The notes beneath the pieces are model-generated. The model did not search any database. It was not told where the DNA came from and was given only the letters and a program-made list of their open reading frames with translations. 64,000 bases of DNA from CAVYUC01 sp963783085. Its GTDB lineage: Bacteria; Bacteroidota; Bacteroidia; Bacteroidales; Prolixibacteraceae. The translations under genes were made by a program, and so were the position numbers. The stretch covers positions 620,001-684,000 of the forward strand of contig CAWAMJ010000020.1 in the NCBI GenBank assembly GCA_963783085.1, in the 5' to 3' direction. Shown one piece after another: positions 19,501-27,859 of this stretch (the stretch's first letter is position 1; each line of letters starts with the position of its first letter).

Positions 19501-20166
19501 TTTATTCATCCTTCGGGTTTTCTGGAACTGCGTCAAAATTTGATTCCCCTGAACAAAACCATCGAAAAACTGGGTAACAGTTACTTGAAAGTTGGCACAA
19601 GTTACCGGATTACCAACTTTAAATTTGGTGCCGGAGCGCCCGTCGATACTAAAAAAACGGTGCAGGATTATTTCTCCCGCGGACAGTTTGAAGATTTACC
19701 GGACAACGAGAAACTGTCTACACCCGATTTCGATTTGATGACTGCCGGAATTGAAGTCGCTCCCGATGAAGTATTCGATTTTTCAGCGGATATGGAATCG
19801 ACACCCAACGATTTCGAAGACATTATTTTAGGCGAAACCGGAAATGCCAGGACACAAAGCTCCAACAACTGGCAGGGAGAACGTTTAATGAACTTCAGTG
19901 GAATTAAAAAACGAATTGATGCAACACGGCCTGAAGATTTGTTTGGGGTTGTGGATGAAGTGCCGGAGCAAAAAGGAAAAGCGTATAAAATATTATCGAA
20001 AGAAGCGCTCGATTCGCCTGCAAAACTGAAGGAACATTATTTCAACAGCTATTCCGGTGCGAAAGATTATTTGCAGACCCACTGGCCGAAAGAAGAACAA
20101 AAAGAATGGCAGATATTACAGGCCGAACCTGAAGGGAACGAGCAACTTTTAATTGACATTGAATAA
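16573..20166 (+). CDS. DUF6603-like giant protein, copy 1
   Basis: 1197 residues from the ATG at 16573; an in-frame TTG at 16549 is possible but less likely. The first ~540 residues are specific to this copy. From PPK at about residue 540 the protein is near-identical to the second copy at 23051, with only about seven substitutions in some 640 residues. The shared part is glycine-rich and beta-stranded (GIGIKVDSEIITGGGFLEF, FTLNAAGGLVGIYRTM) and resembles DUF6603, a family without known function. The tail after about residue 1030 is acidic and probably disordered (DFSADMESTPNDFED). No signal peptide. This copy keeps its frame and has a normal stop. Confidence 0.72.
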   Translation: MNSEEMKNQLSYLCLSIRDLVAPLEEGLASPEGLEYLFQKYGWEAELDEETYEKLKQALTLKEPLENFIAAVDSLIENTSGTDFNTSELIVIIEQGNTLIQTLANFDVKNLSELNGPLKDPAFWRDIADHVLDDLLVTYIRLYQPVAHALLQLFGVIRFEEITSQSALKIPYTRAIVDWNQLVQLVSNPLEAFNNYYHWKQQNQNFNHRQLLQNIHEAFEALKVHSMVLVPSEDFLNNTTFNPSPEYNREKEVMELYVPFLYGMSLADRAVIELGLSVIPIPKDNSNPPAGLLVRPVSRGGAGQEITLNDDFRLDWKFQVDSTNLLQLKIFPDDIHFDSGEPTVGVAFGFHSTFAQPRYIFGNEKTTHLKLQQISVECKILGSPSDPEVQLVLGIHGNPGLSAVLLLNDADNFLNETVARRPLEAGFSPEIAWSNKTGITFNGNIAVDAAIPLNKEVAGIKFKTLYFSIEQGKNNETAQSAFLNVGISLGGNLGPVDFTVDKVGISLNGMPYTRQQLQEQKFKKPTLVFGNFGLDLNFLPPKGIGIKVDSEIITGGGFLEFDPDNDRYSGVLALKLALEKRDIGLVAIGLINTRLPNGEKGFSMLVSISVFFSPAIPLSFGFTLNAAGGLVGIYRTMKVDILRERIQNGAVKSIMFPENVIENASKIISDLRAVFPPQKKHYVVAPFFKIGYGTPTVMEVDLGLLLEFPFVGRIILLGSLGVYLPNREAEKRLGELHVDIFGDFNFAGSYILIEGRLRDSNLVEVALTGGFAFMLDWGSNPQFLLSVGGYHPRYKKPARFPEVSRVTALIKRGDDIRLSCQYYQAITSNSYQIGISAELVVKKGHARAYGFLGFNALLQFDPFYFEADIRISVEVSYRGRSFFGIELEFLLSGPEPWRAKGYAKIKVLFFSLKIKFNYTWGHEQKVVPVIVKPDALLEKLKVQLKQSANWSAKLPAGFTASESLRSLEETEKQDQIFIHPSGFLELRQNLIPLNKTIEKLGNSYLKVGTSYRITNFKFGAGAPVDTKKTVQDYFSRGQFEDLPDNEKLSTPDFDLMTAGIEVAPDEVFDFSADMESTPNDFEDIILGETGNARTQSSNNWQGERLMNFSGIKKRIDATRPEDLFGVVDEVPEQKGKAYKILSKEALDSPAKLKEHYFNSYSGAKDYLQTHWPKEEQKEWQILQAEPEGNEQLLIDIE
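18190..20126 (+). repeat. 1.94 kb direct repeat, copy A (DUF6603 C-terminal half)
   Basis: This segment recurs at 24575-26512 with very few differences, most of them silent. The boundaries are sharp: upstream the two genes share no obvious DNA similarity, and identity starts abruptly at CCACCCAAAGGCATCGG. The distance between copies is 6385 bases, rising to 6386 after the extra base in copy B. Such sharp edges point to recent duplication or gene conversion rather than ancient paralogy. Confidence 0.95.
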
Positions 20167-20207
20167 AGGGTAAAATCTTTGGATTATAAATTATTCGTAA
20201 AAACACC

Positions 20208-23033
20208 ATGGCATATACATCATTGCAGCAACGTTTGGCCGGTTTGCCCCTTGTTATTTGCGGGCCCGTATTACGGGCGGTTAACGCCGATTCTGTGACG
20301 GTTTGGGTTGCCTTAAAAGAACGGAAGATGGTCTGGTTGCGGATTCACGAATACCGGGAATTATCGCCCTTTCCCAATTTAAAGAATACACTAACAACGA
20401 TACTGGAAGGTAAACAAACAACGGTAGAAGTTGGGGAACACCTGCATATTTCGGCTGTAACAGCGAATTTGAAAATTGGACCTGCCACTTTGGAACCGGG
20501 CAAATTATATTTTTACAATCTTTTTTTCACCGATGCAGACAGTCCTCCGGCTTCGGTTTCACTTGCAGATATTAATCTTGCTACAGAGGGCACCACGGCG
20601 CCTGTAGATTTTACCCTACACTATGAACATGAACCTGAAAATCCAGATCCCCAACATGTTAACCATATACATTTACCCTCATTCTCCCTGCCTCCGGAAG
20701 ATTTGAACTCACTAAGAATTGTGCATGGCTCATGCCGGAAACCGAATGCAGAAAATCTGGATGCCATGCCCACCATTGATCAAATGATTGGCACAGACTG
20801 GAAAAAGCCTTCTGATCGCCCCCACTTTCTTTTCTTAACCGGAGATCAGATTTATGCCGACGATGTTTCCGGCATACTTTTATATATGTTTATGGATTCT
20901 CAAAAGGTATTGCTGGGTTCCGGCCGGCAGGAAACCTTCCTTTCTGAAAAAATCGGAAAGGAACTATCGATTAAAAAAGAACAGCAAACCAGCGAAGTTA
21001 TTCCCAAAAACGGAGAAACTACCTGGAGTGGAAAATTACCACCTTCCGGAAAAAGGGGGCCGCTAATCAAGCATTTTGCAAAATTCTCTGATTCTGACTT
21101 CGACAATCACCTTATTTCATTCGGAGAATATTGTGCTATGTATTTGTTTGTTTTTTCCGATGTTCTTTGGATTAAGGAGACTCAAAATAATACGGGATTT
21201 CCTGAATTTGAAGAGGTTTATCCCGATGAAAAAAAGCATTATACAGCCACTTTTCTGGATAATAATGACCAACTACCGACAAAAAAATTTAATAATTATA
21301 CCAAAGAGGCTAAAAGACTGATAAAATTTGTATCCACTTTGCCAAAGGTGCGCCGGGCACTGGCCAACGTTCCTACTTATATGATATTCGATGACCATGA
21401 TGTAACGGATGATTGGTTTATGACCTTCAACTGGTGCGAAAAGGTACTCTCAAACCGGTTAGGAAAACGAATCGTTCAAAACGGTATGTTAGCCTACTCA
21501 TTGTTTCAGGGTTGGGGTAATACTCCGGAGCAGTTTGGGGCCGGCAAACCGGGTGGTAAAATACTTGAAATAATTGGGAAAAAATGGCAAGGCGGCTATT
21601 TCGATGCTACTGAAGCGGAAATCGCAGGACCTTTGGGCATACCAGTATCAAGTGTAAAAAAGGATATTTTTAAGGTTGTTAACGGCGAAAACCAGATCAA
21701 TGCCGTTTCCGATAAAATAGAGTGGAATTACAGTATTAACAGGACTAAATTTGAGATAATAGTCTTGGACGGGAGAACAAAAAGAGGTTATCCGGTTGCG
21801 TTTGATCCGAAAGCAAGAGAGTTCTGGCACGCTTCAATAATCTGCGGGGACTCGTTTAAAAAGCAAATTCCCGTATTGGCGGATAAACCTGAGCTAACCA
21901 TACTGATTTCACCGACTTCAATAATCAATATTCCGGCAATAGACTTCGATGAGTTTACATTTCTGAGCGAATTAATTGCAAATTGTAAAACGAAGAACGA
22001 TGAAACCCTTGATGTTTATGACCATTGGAAAAATCAGAGCGAAGCGTTTGAGAATTTACTTCGTCATATAGCTGTAAGGGGCAAAAAAACGGATTCAAAC
22101 ATTGAAACCCGAAATTTGATCCTGACAGGCGACGTCCACTTCTGTTCTGCCATCCGGTTAGCTTATCAAAATAACAGGATGACACAGGAAACTGATAAAA
22201 CACCGGCCAATGCAATATTTGCGCAATTCTCATCCAGTTCCTTTAAGAAACAAACATCACGTACCAAACTTTTGCATCACAATGGTTATAAATTTACGAC
22301 AATGACCGGCTTGTCATTTGAAAAACCGGGAATATATGCGTTGCTGCGGATTACGATTATTGGTGACGTTCTCATCTTTTTAATTGACCACGTTGCAAAT
22401 CTAATCGACAGCGATCCGGTTTACTTTCTTGAACCAAAGCTTCCCAAATCAAAAGAGTTTTTTGGTTGGGAAGGTCCGGTTGATTTTAGTAATCAGACGC
22501 AGTTAAAGGTTAAAAGTCAAAACATTCTGGGTAGAATTTATCAGTCATTTGCCGAGGCAAACGGCCATAAGCCTGACTATACCATTATTCCGGTGAAACC
22601 TGTAATGATACTTTCTAAAGATCAGGCTTTAAACGTAACGGATACCGTATTGCCCAATCCGCGGTGGCGCTATAAAACCAATTATATAATAGCTGAAAAT
22701 GAAGTCAGGGAAGCCATTGTAACAGGTGAAATACTGGATGTTGGAAATCCTGACACTCCCGATAAAAATAAGGCCCTTAAAGAATATTTGAAAGCTTCCA
22801 GAAATCATTCTGAATATACTCATAAATGGGGAAGCGGAAAAGAGATAGTGGGTCTGAATAATGTTTCTGAAATATCATTTGATTGGAAAAATGGACAGGA
22901 AAAATGGATTGAACAAAAGTCATGGTGGTATTTAAAGCAAAAGAATGAAAATAAACCGCAGGCCTTTTTTCCCCTCTCCAAATTCAGGATTTCGATGGAT
23001 TTTAAAGTGGAGGATTTACCCAAACCTGTTTAA
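20208..23033 (+). CDS. PhoD-like metallophosphatase domain protein without signal peptide
   Basis: 941 residues. An N-terminal beta domain (CGPVLRAVNADSVTVWV) resembles the PhoD N-domain. Metal-site motifs follow in family order: HGSCR at 173-177, GDQIYADD at 212-219, DDHDVTDDW at 395-403 and GDVHF at 641-645. PhoD enzymes are calcium/iron-dependent phosphodiesterases or alkaline phosphatases exported by Tat. This one has no Tat or Sec signal, contains a long insert between the second and third motifs and has a 250-residue C-terminal extension, so it is unlikely to be an ordinary phosphate-scavenging enzyme. It sits between the two DUF6603-like genes on the same strand, which suggests work with the locus products, perhaps on nucleotides or lipids. 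Confidence 0.75.
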   Translation: MAYTSLQQRLAGLPLVICGPVLRAVNADSVTVWVALKERKMVWLRIHEYRELSPFPNLKNTLTTILEGKQTTVEVGEHLHISAVTANLKIGPATLEPGKLYFYNLFFTDADSPPASVSLADINLATEGTTAPVDFTLHYEHEPENPDPQHVNHIHLPSFSLPPEDLNSLRIVHGSCRKPNAENLDAMPTIDQMIGTDWKKPSDRPHFLFLTGDQIYADDVSGILLYMFMDSQKVLLGSGRQETFLSEKIGKELSIKKEQQTSEVIPKNGETTWSGKLPPSGKRGPLIKHFAKFSDSDFDNHLISFGEYCAMYLFVFSDVLWIKETQNNTGFPEFEEVYPDEKKHYTATFLDNNDQLPTKKFNNYTKEAKRLIKFVSTLPKVRRALANVPTYMIFDDHDVTDDWFMTFNWCEKVLSNRLGKRIVQNGMLAYSLFQGWGNTPEQFGAGKPGGKILEIIGKKWQGGYFDATEAEIAGPLGIPVSSVKKDIFKVVNGENQINAVSDKIEWNYSINRTKFEIIVLDGRTKRGYPVAFDPKAREFWHASIICGDSFKKQIPVLADKPELTILISPTSIINIPAIDFDEFTFLSELIANCKTKNDETLDVYDHWKNQSEAFENLLRHIAVRGKKTDSNIETRNLILTGDVHFCSAIRLAYQNNRMTQETDKTPANAIFAQFSSSSFKKQTSRTKLLHHNGYKFTTMTGLSFEKPGIYALLRITIIGDVLIFLIDHVANLIDSDPVYFLEPKLPKSKEFFGWEGPVDFSNQTQLKVKSQNILGRIYQSFAEANGHKPDYTIIPVKPVMILSKDQALNVTDTVLPNPRWRYKTNYIIAENEVREAIVTGEILDVGNPDTPDKNKALKEYLKASRNHSEYTHKWGSGKEIVGLNNVSEISFDWKNGQEKWIEQKSWWYLKQKNENKPQAFFPLSKFRISMDFKVEDLPKPV

Positions 23034-23050
23034 TGGAAAGAAGATAATTC

Positions 23051-26038
23051 ATGAACAATATCCAACATAAAATATCAGCAGCGCTTTTTGATGTTTTCAG
23101 TTTCATAGAGAAAACAACGGAGGATGAATTAATTCTTGGGGAAGTTGTTCGGATGATGGGTTGGAACCTTGACGATTTGGCCGGATTTTCCGTTAATGAA
23201 TTAAGCGATGCATTGAAACCTCTGGCCTCCGACTTGAAACGATTGATGTTGTTTGTTCAGGATCCCCCTTCAGGTTTTTCTGATTTCGAAGAGGTACTGC
23301 GTTTGTCTGAAAAACTTTTCGGACATATCCTGGCTTTAAATCAGGTGTTGGAAAATCTGGAATTTGAGGGCGTGGATAAAGAACGGCTCAGTGAATTCGC
23401 TGAAGATGCTGTGAATTGCCTGGTCGTTCAATATATCGCCATAAAATTTCCCGTATTTTATCATTTAGCTGTTTTGCTTACTGTCATTAAAGGGGTGGAC
23501 CGGCTCGCACCTATTACAACCACCGATGAAAAAACCATTCGGCATTCCTCTGTAATTCCCGCACTTCGTCCAAAGCAAATAACCAAACTTTTAAGCCAGC
23601 CGGTTGAGTTGCTGAAAGCGGAATATTTTCCCAATCGACTTCAAACCGAACAGGATGCGATCCGCGCAACCAACAAACTTTTCCCCAGGGTTGCCAATCT
23701 TTTAAATGCACTTGGCATCCATACTGTATTCGGCTACAATAAAAATCACGGAGTGGAATTTCCCGGACATGGCGACCAGATTATAGCCGGCATGCTTACA
23801 GCATTTGTGGATTTGGATGTTGGTGGGCAAGACCTGGAGTTTGAGGTAAGTTTTGCCTTGTCCCCTGCAACCAGAGGAGATTTGGGACTGGTTGTAATAC
23901 CTTCCGGAACTTTGAATTTTTCACAAACATTTGACAACTGGCTGGTTCAGATGAAGCTTTCCGGGGGTGTTGAAGGATTTGCTGTTGGCAAAGACAAAGT
24001 AACTTTGTTGGCAGATACAGATACGTCATCGTTGGATGCTTTGCTTATCATGCATAAAATACCGGAAACTGAAAATGCTCCCGCATTTCTTTGGGGCAGT
24101 GCAGAGGGAAGTCATTTGCAAATAGGTAGCCTGGTGACAACTGCCGCTGTTAATTATAGGGATGACGTATTTAACTTTGATATTTTTGTTCAAAGCCTGG
24201 CATCATCGATAAAAATTTCACCGGACGACGGGGATGGCTTTATCAATTCCATTTTACCTCCCGATGGTTTGCAACTGGACTTTGATTTCGGTATCGGATG
24301 GTCCAATCAAAAAGGGCTTTATTTTAAGGGTTCCGCCGGAATGGAAGCGGTTTATCCTCTCCATAAAAAAGTACTGAATACCCTGACGTTTGAACAACTT
24401 TCTTTGCTGCTTTCGGCAAAAGATACGATGCTCCAAACCGAAGCTTTACTCGATTTTAGTATTGACATTGGACCGGTTGAAGCCAGAATAAACGCAATTG
24501 GAATAAAATCGGCGCTGAAAAACTTAGGAGATACCGGCAATATTGGTTTTGGCAATTTGTCGTTGGGATTTGCTCCACCCAAAGGCATCGGAATTAAGGT
24601 AGATTCAGAAATCATTACCGGCGGTGGCTTTCTGGAATTCGACCCGGATAATGACCGTTATTCCGGTGTTTTGGCCCTGAAACTGGCGCTCGAAAAAAGG
24701 GATATTGGTTTGGTAGCGATTGGTCTGATAAACACCCGTTTGCCCAACGGAGAAAAAGGCTTCTCGATGTTGGTCAGCATCAGCGTGTTCTTTTCACCGG
24801 CCATTCCACTTTCTTTCGGTTTTACGCTCAATGCCGCGGGAGGACTGGTCGGTATTTACCGCACCATGAAAGTGGACATTTTAAGGGAGCGAATCCAAAA
24901 CGGAGCGGTTAAATCCATCATGTTTCCGGAAAATGTTATCGAAAATGCCTCAAAAATTATTAGCGATTTGAGGGCTGTTTTCCCGCCACAGAAAAAGCAT
25001 TACGTGGTGGCGCCTTTCTTTAAAATCGGCTACGGCACGCCCACGGTAATGGAAGTAGATTTGGGACTTCTCCTTGAGTTTCCGTTTGCAGGAAGGATTA
25101 TTTTGCTCGGGAGTTTGGGAGTATATCTGCCTAACAGGGAGGCGGAAAAACGCTTAGGGGAACTGCATGTGGATATCTTTGGGGACTTCAATTTTGCTGC
25201 ATCGTACATTTTAATTGAAGGCCGGCTGCGCGATTCGAACCTGGTTGAAGTTGCGCTGACCGGAGGCTTTGCCTTTATGCTGGACTGGGGAAGCAACCCG
25301 CAGTTTTTGTTGTCGGTTGGCGGGTACCACCCGCGGTATAAAAAGCCGGCCCGGTTTCCTGAGGTTTCACGGGTAACTGCACTTATCAAAAGAGGGGACG
25401 ATATCCGGTTGTCCTGCCAGTATTACCAGGCAATTACGTCCAATTCTTATCAAATAGGGATTAGCGCCGAACTGGTGGTCAAAAAAGGCCATGCACGGGC
25501 GTACGGTTTTTTAGGATTTAATGCCTTGCTGCAATTCGATCCGTTTTATTTTGAAGCAGATATTCGAATCAGCGTGGAAGTTTCCTATCGCGGCAGATCG
25601 TTTTTCGGAATCGAGCTTGAATTTCTGCTCAGCGGTCCGGAACCCTGGCGCGCTAAGGGATATGCAAAAATCAAGGTGCTGTTCTTCTCCCTGAAAATTA
25701 AATTCAATTATACCTGGGGCCACGAACAAAAAGTGGTTCCGGTAGTCGTCAAACCTGATGCCTTGCTGGAAAAATTAAAGGTACAGTTGAAGCAATCTGC
25801 GAACTGGTCGGCAAAACTACCTGCAGGATTTACTGCGTCAGAATCGTTACGGAGCCTGGAAGAAACGGAAAAACAGGATCAGATATTTATACATCCTTCG
25901 GGTTTTCTGGAACTGCGTCAAAATTTGATTCCCCTGAACAAAACCATCGAAAAACTGGGTAACAGTTACATGAAAGTTGGCACAAGTTACCGGATTACCA
26001 ACTTTAAATTTGGTGCCGGAGCGCCTCGTCGATACTAA
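23051..26038 (+). CDS. DUF6603-like giant protein, copy 2 (frameshifted)
   Basis: 995 residues in this frame. Residues 1-508 differ from copy 1 although the helical start (MNNIQHKISAALFDVF) and the following beta-rich part have the same general layout. From PPK at 509-511 the sequence is nearly identical to copy 1. It stops early because an extra T at 26026 changes GCGCCCGTCGAT of copy 1 into GCGCCTCGTCGAT. Removing that base carries the frame on through the acidic tail. No signal peptide. The different N-terminal half beside an identical C-terminal half suggests two versions of a component that share a common interaction surface. Confidence 0.75.
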   Translation: MNNIQHKISAALFDVFSFIEKTTEDELILGEVVRMMGWNLDDLAGFSVNELSDALKPLASDLKRLMLFVQDPPSGFSDFEEVLRLSEKLFGHILALNQVLENLEFEGVDKERLSEFAEDAVNCLVVQYIAIKFPVFYHLAVLLTVIKGVDRLAPITTTDEKTIRHSSVIPALRPKQITKLLSQPVELLKAEYFPNRLQTEQDAIRATNKLFPRVANLLNALGIHTVFGYNKNHGVEFPGHGDQIIAGMLTAFVDLDVGGQDLEFEVSFALSPATRGDLGLVVIPSGTLNFSQTFDNWLVQMKLSGGVEGFAVGKDKVTLLADTDTSSLDALLIMHKIPETENAPAFLWGSAEGSHLQIGSLVTTAAVNYRDDVFNFDIFVQSLASSIKISPDDGDGFINSILPPDGLQLDFDFGIGWSNQKGLYFKGSAGMEAVYPLHKKVLNTLTFEQLSLLLSAKDTMLQTEALLDFSIDIGPVEARINAIGIKSALKNLGDTGNIGFGNLSLGFAPPKGIGIKVDSEIITGGGFLEFDPDNDRYSGVLALKLALEKRDIGLVAIGLINTRLPNGEKGFSMLVSISVFFSPAIPLSFGFTLNAAGGLVGIYRTMKVDILRERIQNGAVKSIMFPENVIENASKIISDLRAVFPPQKKHYVVAPFFKIGYGTPTVMEVDLGLLLEFPFAGRIILLGSLGVYLPNREAEKRLGELHVDIFGDFNFAASYILIEGRLRDSNLVEVALTGGFAFMLDWGSNPQFLLSVGGYHPRYKKPARFPEVSRVTALIKRGDDIRLSCQYYQAITSNSYQIGISAELVVKKGHARAYGFLGFNALLQFDPFYFEADIRISVEVSYRGRSFFGIELEFLLSGPEPWRAKGYAKIKVLFFSLKIKFNYTWGHEQKVVPVVVKPDALLEKLKVQLKQSANWSAKLPAGFTASESLRSLEETEKQDQIFIHPSGFLELRQNLIPLNKTIEKLGNSYMKVGTSYRITNFKFGAGAPRRY

Positions 26039-26512
26039 AAAAACGGTGCAGGATTATTTCTCCCGCGGACAGTTTGAAGATTTACCGGACAACGAGAAAC
26101 TGTCTACACCCGATTTCGATTTGATGACTGCCGGAATTGAAGTTACACCCGATGAAGTATTCGATTTTTCAGCGGATATGGAATCGACACCCAACGATTT
26201 CGAAGATATTATTTTAGGCGAAACCGGAAATGCCAGGACACAAAGCTCCAACAACTGGCAGGGAGAACGTTTAATGAACTTCAGTGGAATTAAAAAACGA
26301 ATTGATGCAACACGGCCTGAAGATTTGTTTGGGGTTGTGGATGAAGTGCCGGAGCAAAAAGGAAAAGCGTACAAAATATTATCGAAAGAAGCGCTCGATT
26401 CGCCGCAGAAACTGAAGGAACATTATTTCAACAGCTATTCCGGGGCGAAAGATTATTTGCAGACCCACTGGCCGAAAGAAGAACAAAGAGAATGGCAGAT
26501 AGTACAGTCCGA
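24575..26512 (+). repeat. 1.94 kb direct repeat, copy B
   Basis: Second copy of the 18190-20126 segment. It carries one extra base at 26026 relative to copy A. Shortly after GAATGGCAGAT at 26490-26500 the two copies diverge: copy A reaches a stop codon, copy B runs on into the fibre gene. Confidence 0.95.
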
Positions 26513-27074
26513 AGTTGAAAAACGAAGAAGTTATGATATTATAACCATAAAAAGAACAACAATGATAAACTTTGATGAATTAAAAATAAAAGACAGCGAA
26601 CTGTTGGGCAAAGAACAGTGGAATGGTTTGCTGGACGATACCAGGAGGTATTTTGAAGGCAATGTGGGGTTGGGCACCGATGCTCCCGAAGCTAAACTGC
26701 ATATTGAAGGACAGGGCGGCACTGAAGTGGATTTACTTGTAAGTGGCAGAATAAAATCGAATAATGATAATGGTGGATTGTGGATATCAGACGACCGTTT
26801 TGTGGGAGGGACGTCTGCCAACAGAATCGGATTCTTTAATAACAAAGCCTGGCGGTTGCTGGTACAAAACAACGGAAATGTGGATATCGGCGGAAGTTTG
26901 AGCATCGGCGGAAATCTGGATGTTGGAGGAAAGGTGGGAATCGGAATCCCCAATCCAATGAGTACTTTATCGCTTCGGCTCCTCGTTAAGTTCGATAAAA
27001 CTGGCGCTTTATCAAAACAGTACAGGATCATCCTATTACGGAATGGGTGTTACATCGGGGCATTTTTATTTTAA
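25977..27074 (+). CDS. End of DUF6603 copy 2 reading into N-terminal part of S74 fibre protein
   Basis: This frame holds two things. Up to about 26511 it is the acidic tail of DUF6603 copy 2 after the frameshift at 26026. It then runs without a stop through RRSYDIITIKRTT to an ATG at 26562, where a fibre-like protein starts (MINFDELKIKDSELLGKEQW). That protein has phage-tail-type repeats, NVGLGTDAPEAKLHIEG and later GSLSIGGNLDVGGKVGIG. It loses the frame near 26974, where one extra base separates NPMSTLS from FGSSLSS. Whether the fibre is a separate gene or a fused domain of the DUF6603 protein is open; the lack of any stop between them favours fusion or very recent stop loss. Confidence 0.65.
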   Translation: MAQVTGLPTLNLVPERLVDTKKTVQDYFSRGQFEDLPDNEKLSTPDFDLMTAGIEVTPDEVFDFSADMESTPNDFEDIILGETGNARTQSSNNWQGERLMNFSGIKKRIDATRPEDLFGVVDEVPEQKGKAYKILSKEALDSPQKLKEHYFNSYSGAKDYLQTHWPKEEQREWQIVQSEVEKRRSYDIITIKRTTMINFDELKIKDSELLGKEQWNGLLDDTRRYFEGNVGLGTDAPEAKLHIEGQGGTEVDLLVSGRIKSNNDNGGLWISDDRFVGGTSANRIGFFNNKAWRLLVQNNGNVDIGGSLSIGGNLDVGGKVGIGIPNPMSTLSLRLLVKFDKTGALSKQYRIILLRNGCYIGAFLF

Positions 27075-27666
27075 TATAGGCAATCCAAGCGCCAGGTATT
27101 CGTTTCTCGACCGGGCCGGATCCGGCTCCAGAGAAATTTTTACCATCCTCGGGAACGGCAACGTGGGAATTGGAACCGGCAATCCCTCGGCGCCACTTCA
27201 TGTTAACGGGATAATCAAAGCCGGCCTTAGAAATATCGGCGATCAAAAAAATGTACAATATAACCCAACGACACAGGAAATAGGCTGGGATAACTCTACG
27301 CGGCGGGACAAGCGGAATATCACTCCGCTAAAAGACGATTTTGGAAAAATCATGCAATTGCAGCCGCGTAAATACACCCGGCCCATGGAACCGGAAAACT
27401 GGGAAATCGGCTACATTGCAGAAGAAGCCAAATCATTGGGCCTCGAGCATTTGCTTTTCTACGATGAAAATAACCAGCCTGACGGGATAAATTACCGGAA
27501 ACTGTGTTTGTACCTTGTCGAAATTCTTCGGGAACACGAACGTAAGCTCAATCCTGCATCCCCGTATCTGGAAAAATATATGGAAACAGGAGGAAACGGA
27601 AGTGGATTAATTTGTAGTTCAACGGGGGAGGCAGACTGGTTGGTAATTAAAGAAATTTATGCATAA
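27043..27666 (+). CDS. S74 chaperone (tail-fibre-type) domain, C-terminal fragment
   Basis: 207 residues as read from an internal ATG; the frame is open upstream to about 26974 and reads FGSSLSSIKLALYQNSTGSS, continuing the fibre that starts at 26562. A second fibre repeat, NVGIGTGNPSAPLHVNG, is followed by the S74 intramolecular chaperone. Its signature is STRRDKRNI, with Ser coded at 27295 and Lys at 27310, the spacing expected for the self-cleaving Ser/Lys dyad. The usual helical C-terminus (LVEILREHERKL) follows. S74 domains trimerise fibres and then cut themselves off. The repaired fibre would be about 368 residues. Its presence at the end of the locus hints at a trimeric surface-binding appendage. 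Confidence 0.78.
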   Translation: MGVTSGHFYFNIGNPSARYSFLDRAGSGSREIFTILGNGNVGIGTGNPSAPLHVNGIIKAGLRNIGDQKNVQYNPTTQEIGWDNSTRRDKRNITPLKDDFGKIMQLQPRKYTRPMEPENWEIGYIAEEAKSLGLEHLLFYDENNQPDGINYRKLCLYLVEILREHERKLNPASPYLEKYMETGGNGSGLICSSTGEADWLVIKEIYA

Positions 27667-27682
27667 TCGATTCAAAGGTTAA

Positions 27683-27822
27683 GTCCACTCCGAAAAGTCA
27701 AAAACCCCTAAATCCCCTCAAGGGGACTTTGATGAGTTCATTGATTTTCAGCAAGTTCCCCTTTAGGGGTCAGGGGTAAAGAAGTTGAAAATCAATGAAC
27801 TCAGACTTTTCGGAGTGGACTC
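27683..27822. repeat. MITE-like palindromic element, copy 1
   Basis: Outer arms 27682-27699 and 27804-27821 are an 18-base perfect inverted repeat (AGTCCACTCCGAAAAGTC). Inner arms 27734-27750 and 27786-27802 form a second 17-base perfect inverted repeat (GAGTTCATTGATTTTCA). Two further small hairpins, CCCCTCAAGGGG and CCCCTTTAGGGG, sit in the loops, so the single strand could fold into a branched structure. The element is flanked by AAGGTTAA at 27675-27682 and 27823-27830, which looks like a target-site duplication. A shorter relative lies at 40610-40680. It encodes nothing. Confidence 0.85.
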
Positions 27823-27859
27823 AAGGTTAAAACGGGCGAAATCAGCTAAATGGTTTCTT

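Noticed and set aside
4293..27666. Contractile injection system or prophage
   Set aside because: No sheath, tube, baseplate, spike, AAA+ ATPase, terminase, capsid or portal protein is present; only the S74 fibre is phage-like.
27683..27822. Structured RNA or tRNA-like gene
   Set aside because: The cloverleaf-like folding comes from nested inverted repeats; no tRNA arms, anticodon or CCA context exist, and a shorter copy lacks the internal hairpins.
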